DNA of 9,930 nucleotides from Desulfobacterales bacterium (GTDB lineage Bacteria > Desulfobacterota > Desulfobulbia > Desulfobulbales > BM004): NCBI GenBank assembly GCA_030621655.1, contig JAUXHH010000050.1, forward strand, positions 1 through 9,930. The letters run 5' to 3'. The translations under genes and the position numbers were made by a program. Below the pieces are notes generated by a model that ran no database searches, was not told where the DNA came from, and saw only the letters and a program-made list of their open reading frames with translations. Shown here piece after piece: positions 6,768 through 9,930 of the stretch; the stretch's first letter is position 1; every line of letters begins with the position of its first letter.

Positions 6768-6826
6768 ATACTATAAAAATATGTTGAATATTTTCACAAC
6801 AATTTATTATTAACGCAAAAATGCGC

Positions 6827-6832
6827 AAGGAG
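6827..6832 (+). promoter_or_regulatory. Ribosome binding site of the DUF2914-type gene
   Basis: AAGGAG lies 6 bases before the ATG at 6839. It falls inside the longer frame that begins at ATG 6821, so it argues for the downstream start, which also begins a clean signal peptide. Confidence 0.8.
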
Positions 6833-6838
6833 AACCCG

Positions 6839-7249
6839 ATGAAGTTACGCCCTATTATTTCTGCAATCTTTGTAACCATTACTGTATCACTTATCTTGTT
6901 TTCACCTGTCTTCTCAATGGATGATCCCGGATTTACTATCAGCCGCATGGCTGTTTGTGAAAGAATTTCAGACAGAGAACCTTTTGGTATAACCGACACA
7001 TTTTCTATTGATGCCGGCACCGTTTTTTGTTTTCTGGAGGCAAAAGATATCGAGATTGACACGACAATCAGTTTTGTCTGGTATTTTGAGGGGCAGGAAA
7101 AGGCAAGAATATCCCTTCCTCTTCAAAAAGGCAGGCGCTGGAGAACCTATTCCAGCAAAAAACTTGCAAACCTGAAAGGCAGTTGGACTGTTGAACTTCA
7201 AGAAAGTTCCGGTATTGTACTGAATACTGTTTCCTTCCAGGTACAATAA
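6839..7249 (+). CDS. Secreted DUF2914-type protein
   Basis: The product is a 136-residue exported protein of unknown function. Residues 1-26 form a signal peptide (KLR, then a hydrophobic run ending SPVFS). The mature part matches my memory of the DUF2914 pattern: an opening C-E-R-I-S-D-R-E-P block (40-48), a strand F-C-F-L-E-A (63-68), the central F-V-W-Y-F-E-G-Q (79-86), then RRWRTYSSKKL (99-109) and GSWTVEL (114-120). That suggests one small beta-sandwich-like domain spanning the whole mature protein. In other proteins the domain is attached to membrane or regulatory modules; here it stands alone. It is transcribed away from tolC and has no same-strand neighbour for 136 bp downstream, so it appears monocistronic. 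Upstream tandem operator-like sites suggest regulated expression. A link with adhesin secretion is possible only from position. Confidence 0.72.
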   Translation: MKLRPIISAIFVTITVSLILFSPVFSMDDPGFTISRMAVCERISDREPFGITDTFSIDAGTVFCFLEAKDIEIDTTISFVWYFEGQEKARISLPLQKGRRWRTYSSKKLANLKGSWTVELQESSGIVLNTVSFQVQ

Positions 7250-7347
7250 AGAATCCCCTCCGGTCTTTATCGCAATGAAAATCCATATCACTTATTGTTA
7301 AAAATGTTCAGAGAGAAACCTCTCAACCAGTCCAGCCTCTTAAAAAA

Positions 7348-7368
7348 AATACTTGCAGTATTGCAGTA
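7348..7368. repeat. Short inverted and tandem repeat before cytochrome b
   Basis: AATACT (7348-7353) and AGTATT (7357-7362) are a perfect inverted repeat around TGC. In addition TTGCAGTA is repeated in tandem at 7353-7360 and 7361-7368. The site lies 18-38 bp before the cytochrome b ATG, where a regulator could bind. The gap 7250-7385 otherwise shows only a 5-bp GAGAG/CTCTC hairpin (7311-7324) and no clear promoter. Function is not known. Confidence 0.35.
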
Positions 7369-7385
7369 TTAATGATGCAGTTACC

Positions 7386-8735
7386 ATGAATATCATAGAG
7401 CGCATCCGTTTATCAATTTTTCCTGGTGCCCATAAACCGGCAGAAGAGCAGAAAGGCCAGCGGAAATATTTCCGCAGCCTGCTGCTGCATTTCAGGCCCA
7501 GGGTTGTTCCGGAGCGCACCCTCAGGTTCTCCCTGACCTGGGGGCTTGGCGGCATGGCCGCTGTACTGGTATTTCTTCTCTTTGGTACCGGCCTGATGCT
7601 CAAATTCGTGTACGAGCCATTTCCCGACAGGGCCTACGATTCCATCCTGCATTTGCAGCAAAATATTCCATTCGGGCAGTTAATCAGGAATATTCACCAT
7701 TGGAGTGCCAACGGGCTTCTTGTCATAGCATTCCTTCATTTTCTGCGGGTCTTTTTTACCGGTGCTTTTGTTGCACCCCGTCAGTTTAACTGGATCATCG
7801 GTCTGGCACTTTTTGCAGCCGTTATACTATCTAATTTTACCGGCTATCTCCTGCCCTGGGACCAACTGGCTTTCTGGGCAATTACCATCAGCAGTTCCAT
7901 GCTGGAGTACATCCCCGGAGTGGGTACATGGCTGCAGGAATCAGTACTGGGAGGACCGGAACTCGGCCCAACAACCATCTCGAATTTCTATGCCATTCAC
8001 ACCGCTGTTCTGCCGGCCCTGCTGCTGCTCATTATGCCGTTTCACTTCTGGCGCATACGAAAGGCAAACGGCCTGGTTATTCCCAGGTTGCCGGATGAAG
8101 AGACCGAGACCCTTGGAGAAAAGGTCAACACCATTCCTAACCTGATAGTCCGTGAAGTGGCGGTGGCCCTGGTATTACTTGCCGTCATCCTGGTCATCTC
8201 CATGCTCTTTAACGCACCCCTGGCAGCCAAGGCCAATCCGGGCCTGAGTCCCAACCCCACCAAAGCGCCCTGGTACTTCATGGGCATCCAGGAAATGCTC
8301 CTGCACTTTCATCCTGTTTTTTCATTGTTTATTATCCCGTTGATGCTGGTATTCGGACTGCTCTGCATCCCGTATATAAACTATCAGTCTGAAACAGCCG
8401 GGGTCTGGTTCTGTTCCAATAGAGGCAGGAGAATGGCCCTAATTGCTGTGCTGACTTCAATAGCAGCAACTGTTACCGGTATTCTGGCAGATGAGCTCAT
8501 TATCGGTTCTGTCCTGACCGGGCCGCCTGATATCATCAGCAGCGGTCTGGTTCCTATTGTAATAGTGCTGGCCGGCTGCATCGGCTTTTATATCTTTATG
8601 AAGAAAAGGTTTGGTGCGGCAAACAACGAGGCTGTCCAAACTCTTTTCATTCTCCTGGCTACAGCCTTTCTGGTTTTAACAATTATTGGAATATGGTTCA
8701 GGGGAACAGGAATGCGGTTGATGTGGCCATGGTAA
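7386..8735 (+). CDS. Cytochrome b of a bc/b6f-type complex (fused b6 + subunit IV)
   Basis: This is the membrane core of a quinol:cytochrome c oxidoreductase. It binds two b hemes and forms the quinol-oxidising site. From ATG 7386 it has 449 residues and about eight hydrophobic helices. First heme ligand pair: His104 and His118 (NIHHWSANG...FLHFLR), 13 residues apart. Second pair: His205 and His220 (YAIHTAVLP...PFHFWRIRK), 14 apart. That 13/14 spacing is the b6 pattern, not the 13/13 of mitochondrial type. GYLLPWDQ follows the first pair. The subunit-IV part is fused in one chain and carries NPTKAPWYF, with A-P-W-Y (294-297) where bc1 has PEWY, so the usual Qo glutamate is absent. The Cys that attaches heme ci in b6 (YCLGG) reads WGLGG here. 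The frame is open to a TTG at 7353, but no ribosome site supports either start. Rieske and multiheme cytochrome genes follow. Confidence 0.95.
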   Translation: MNIIERIRLSIFPGAHKPAEEQKGQRKYFRSLLLHFRPRVVPERTLRFSLTWGLGGMAAVLVFLLFGTGLMLKFVYEPFPDRAYDSILHLQQNIPFGQLIRNIHHWSANGLLVIAFLHFLRVFFTGAFVAPRQFNWIIGLALFAAVILSNFTGYLLPWDQLAFWAITISSSMLEYIPGVGTWLQESVLGGPELGPTTISNFYAIHTAVLPALLLLIMPFHFWRIRKANGLVIPRLPDEETETLGEKVNTIPNLIVREVAVALVLLAVILVISMLFNAPLAAKANPGLSPNPTKAPWYFMGIQEMLLHFHPVFSLFIIPLMLVFGLLCIPYINYQSETAGVWFCSNRGRRMALIAVLTSIAATVTGILADELIIGSVLTGPPDIISSGLVPIVIVLAGCIGFYIFMKKRFGAANNEAVQTLFILLATAFLVLTIIGIWFRGTGMRLMWPW

Positions 8736-8770
8736 ATTTGAGGCTAAAAGGCAAAAGGGGTAGAAAATGA

Positions 8771-8851
8771 GGGTTCAAGGGGTCAAGGAGTCGAGGGGTC
8801 AAGGGAGAAAGGAGTTTTTATAAATGATTTTATCCTTGAGACCTTGACACC
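8771..8851. repeat. Octamer repeat array with inverted arm (MITE- or REP-like)
   Basis: Between the cytochrome b and Rieske genes lies a run of 8-bp units: GGGTTCAA (8771), GGGGTCAA (8779), GGAGTCGA (8787), GGGGTCAA (8795), then a decayed GGGAGAAA (8803). About 25 bp later the complement appears as CCTTGAGACCTTGACACC (8834-8851), two further units in reverse orientation. The arms can pair as GTCAAGG/CCTTGAC around an AT-rich loop. The whole 148-bp gap (8736-8883) has no open frame. Such GGGTCAAGG-type repeats recur between genes in some deltaproteobacterial genomes as I remember them. It may affect transcript read-through into the Rieske gene. Confidence 0.6.
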
Positions 8852-8883
8852 TGTGATCTGCAGCTAAAAAAGAAATAAACGTA

Positions 8884-9414
8884 ATGACAAATCCTCATCC
8901 ACAAAACAACAATCCAGAGAAAGAATCCGCTTCCTCCCGCCGTTCTTTACTCACTAAACTGTGGGTTTTGCTGGGCATAGTAGCCCTGGCTGAACTAATC
9001 GGTATCGTCTTTGCCTTTTTGAAGCCCAACCCAAAAAAAAGTAGTGCAGCTGATCGTGCCGCCATAATTGTTGCAGGGCCGGTGGATACTTTTCAGCCCG
9101 GTACAGTGACCGCCTTTGTCCGGGGCAAATTCTACCTTGTCAGGCTGGAAGACGGCGGTTTCCTGGCCCTGTCACGCAGTTGTACGCATCTGGGCTGCAC
9201 GGTTCCCTGGGTGGCCAAAGAAAACAAGTTCATCTGCCCCTGCCATTCTTCGGAGTTCGATATCAGGGGAGAAGTAATCAGTCCGCCTGCACCAAGGGCT
9301 CTTGACCTGTACCAGATTATTATTGAAAACAACGTGCTCAAGGTGGATACCAATAAACGCAAAAAACGGTCTGAGTTTACGGCAGGCCAGATTACCTACC
9401 CGAAAAAAACGTGA
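8884..9414 (+). CDS. Rieske 2Fe-2S protein, Tat-anchored
   Basis: This is the iron-sulfur subunit that takes electrons from quinol at the Qo site of cytochrome b and hands them to c-type heme. It has 176 residues. The N-terminus is polar with S-R-R-S-L-L (18-23) before a hydrophobic helix (about 24-46), a twin-arginine signal-anchor as expected for an iron-sulfur protein folded before export. The periplasmic domain contains CTHLGC (100-105) and CPCHSSEFD (118-126). Cys100, His102, Cys118 and His121 are the cluster ligands, and Cys105 with Cys120 would make the stabilising disulfide. The GEV-x-SPPAPRALD block (129-141) is the proline loop. The tail after residue 157 is basic (NKRKKRSE). No strong ribosome site precedes the ATG. 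It overlaps the next gene by four bases, so the two are very probably translationally coupled. It probably belongs to one unit with cytochrome b despite the 148-bp repeat-bearing gap. Confidence 0.95.
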   Translation: MTNPHPQNNNPEKESASSRRSLLTKLWVLLGIVALAELIGIVFAFLKPNPKKSSAADRAAIIVAGPVDTFQPGTVTAFVRGKFYLVRLEDGGFLALSRSCTHLGCTVPWVAKENKFICPCHSSEFDIRGEVISPPAPRALDLYQIIIENNVLKVDTNKRKKRSEFTAGQITYPKKT

Positions 9415-9930
9415 GCCGGCAAAACAACGGCATAAAGGCCTGGGAACTGACCGGCCTTATAGCAGCGATCGTTATCATCCTGTCCCTGCCGATCTACTAT
9501 TCTGCAGTGGTGAAAAACATGAACGACGCAGTTATATCCAGCGCTCCGGCAACCTTTGCAGGAAGTGCAAAATGCAGGGACTGCCATAAAAAGGAATATG
9601 ACAGCTGGCAGGGTTCCCACCATGACCTGGCCATGGAAGTGGCAAATGAAACCACGGTGCTGGGTGACTTTAACGACGCTGAATTCACCCTCCATGGGAT
9701 AACCTCGCGCTTTTATAAAAAGGACGGCAGATATTTTGTCTATACCAATGGCCCGGCAGGCGAGATGGGCGAGTTCGAGGTGACCCATACCTTCGGCTGG
9801 TACCCGCTGCAGCAATACCTTGTCCCATTTCCCGGCGGCCGGCTGCAATGTTTGCCAATAGCCTGGGATGTCAAGCAGAAAAAATGGTACAGAGTGCCGC
9901 CCGAGGGACCGGTTGACCCGGGGGACTGGC
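9411..9930 (+). CDS. Membrane-anchored multiheme cytochrome c, partial (3' end outside)
   Basis: Translated by hand from the GTG at 9411, which overlaps the Rieske stop as GTGA; 173 codons are present and the frame is open at the right edge. Residues 11-30 are a single hydrophobic anchor (WELTGLIAAIVIILSLP...). A periplasmic segment follows with the heme-binding motif C-R-D-C-H (55-59), then YDSWQGSHHDLAM (63-75) and VTHTFGWYPLQQYLVPFPGG. These match a family of c554-like multiheme cytochromes, often with later CxxCH motifs and TPR repeats, as I recall. Only one heme motif is inside the window. It occupies the place of cytochrome c1/f in the operon and is the likely electron acceptor of the Rieske protein, passing electrons to periplasmic carriers. 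No ribosome site other than coupling is needed. Whether it is a full c1 substitute is inference. Confidence 0.85.
   Translation, partial: MSRQNNGIKAWELTGLIAAIVIILSLPIYYSAVVKNMNDAVISSAPATFAGSAKCRDCHKKEYDSWQGSHHDLAMEVANETTVLGDFNDAEFTLHGITSRFYKKDGRYFVYTNGPAGEMGEFEVTHTFGWYPLQQYLVPFPGGRLQCLPIAWDVKQKKWYRVPPEGPVDPGDW

Larger units (their letters stand above)
6534..6838. other. AT-rich divergent intergenic region with operator-like sites
   Basis: This 305-bp stretch between the tolC promoter and the DUF2914-type gene holds no open frame of note. It contains an imperfect 22-bp palindrome (6648-6669) and two identical 15-mers (6732-6746 and 6753-6767). It also has TTGCA-containing sequence near 6705-6716, and TATACT/TATAAA boxes (6767-6777) that could serve rightward transcription. 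A short CGCA/TGCG stem (6814-6824) lies just before the ribosome site of the next gene. No small RNA could be supported. Confidence 0.5.

Noticed and set aside
7311..7324. GAGAG/CTCTC hairpin after the DUF2914-type gene, considered as a terminator
   Set aside because: The stem is only 5 bp and no T-run follows on the plus strand, so it does not qualify.
7762..8145. 127-codon plus-strand frame inside cytochrome b
   Set aside because: It is an alternate frame of a strongly conserved cytochrome b; composition rich in Cys, Pro and Ser with no start signal.
8771..8810. Octamer array considered as a CRISPR array
   Set aside because: Repeats are 8 bp with no unique spacers and no cas genes are nearby.
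9396..9848. 150-codon minus-strand open frame at the right end
   Set aside because: It lies opposite the Rieske tail and the multiheme cytochrome with its CxxCH motif; shadow frame.

Overview
The window reads as chromosome of a Gram-negative anaerobe, most likely a Desulfobacterota (Desulfobulbales-like) bacterium. That placement is an inference. It rests on a Lap-type adhesin system beside a quinol:cytochrome c oxidoreductase in which a b6-like cytochrome b, a Rieske protein and a multiheme c-type cytochrome are adjacent. No rRNA, tRNA, transposase or CRISPR array was seen.

Left part (1-6485, mostly minus strand) is a type I secretion and c-di-GMP-controlled adhesin-retention locus. From left to right it holds: the 5' two thirds of a LapB-type secretion ABC transporter that runs off the left edge inside its Walker A motif; a short plus-strand gene of a small conserved hypothetical family; lapD, an inner-membrane c-di-GMP receptor with degenerate GGDEF and EAL domains; lapG, a periplasmic calcium-dependent cysteine protease; a strong hairpin terminator; and a TolC-family outer-membrane channel. 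In the known system, c-di-GMP-bound LapD holds LapG so that the giant adhesin LapA, exported by LapB/LapC/TolC, stays anchored. When c-di-GMP falls, LapG is freed and cuts LapA. The adhesin and the LapC-type membrane fusion protein are not in the window and are expected nearby.

Middle part (6486-7385): an AT-rich divergent intergenic region of about 350 bp carries two pseudo-palindromes 21 bp apart and a separate 22-bp palindrome. It is followed by a plus-strand gene for a secreted DUF2914-type protein. A 136-bp gap then leads to the respiratory genes.

Right part (7386-9930, plus strand): a fused cytochrome b (b6 plus subunit IV), an intergenic array of 8-bp GGGGTCAA-type repeats that continues in inverted orientation, a Tat-type Rieske 2Fe-2S protein, and an overlapping multiheme cytochrome c gene cut by the right edge. 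Together they encode a membrane complex that passes electrons from (mena)quinol to periplasmic c hemes. Beyond the known Lap and bc-type systems I did not find a clearly new system. The most unusual signals are non-coding: an antisense terminator-like hairpin in the 5' end of lapB, the tandem operator-like sites, the octamer array, and a possible broken coding tail after tolC.
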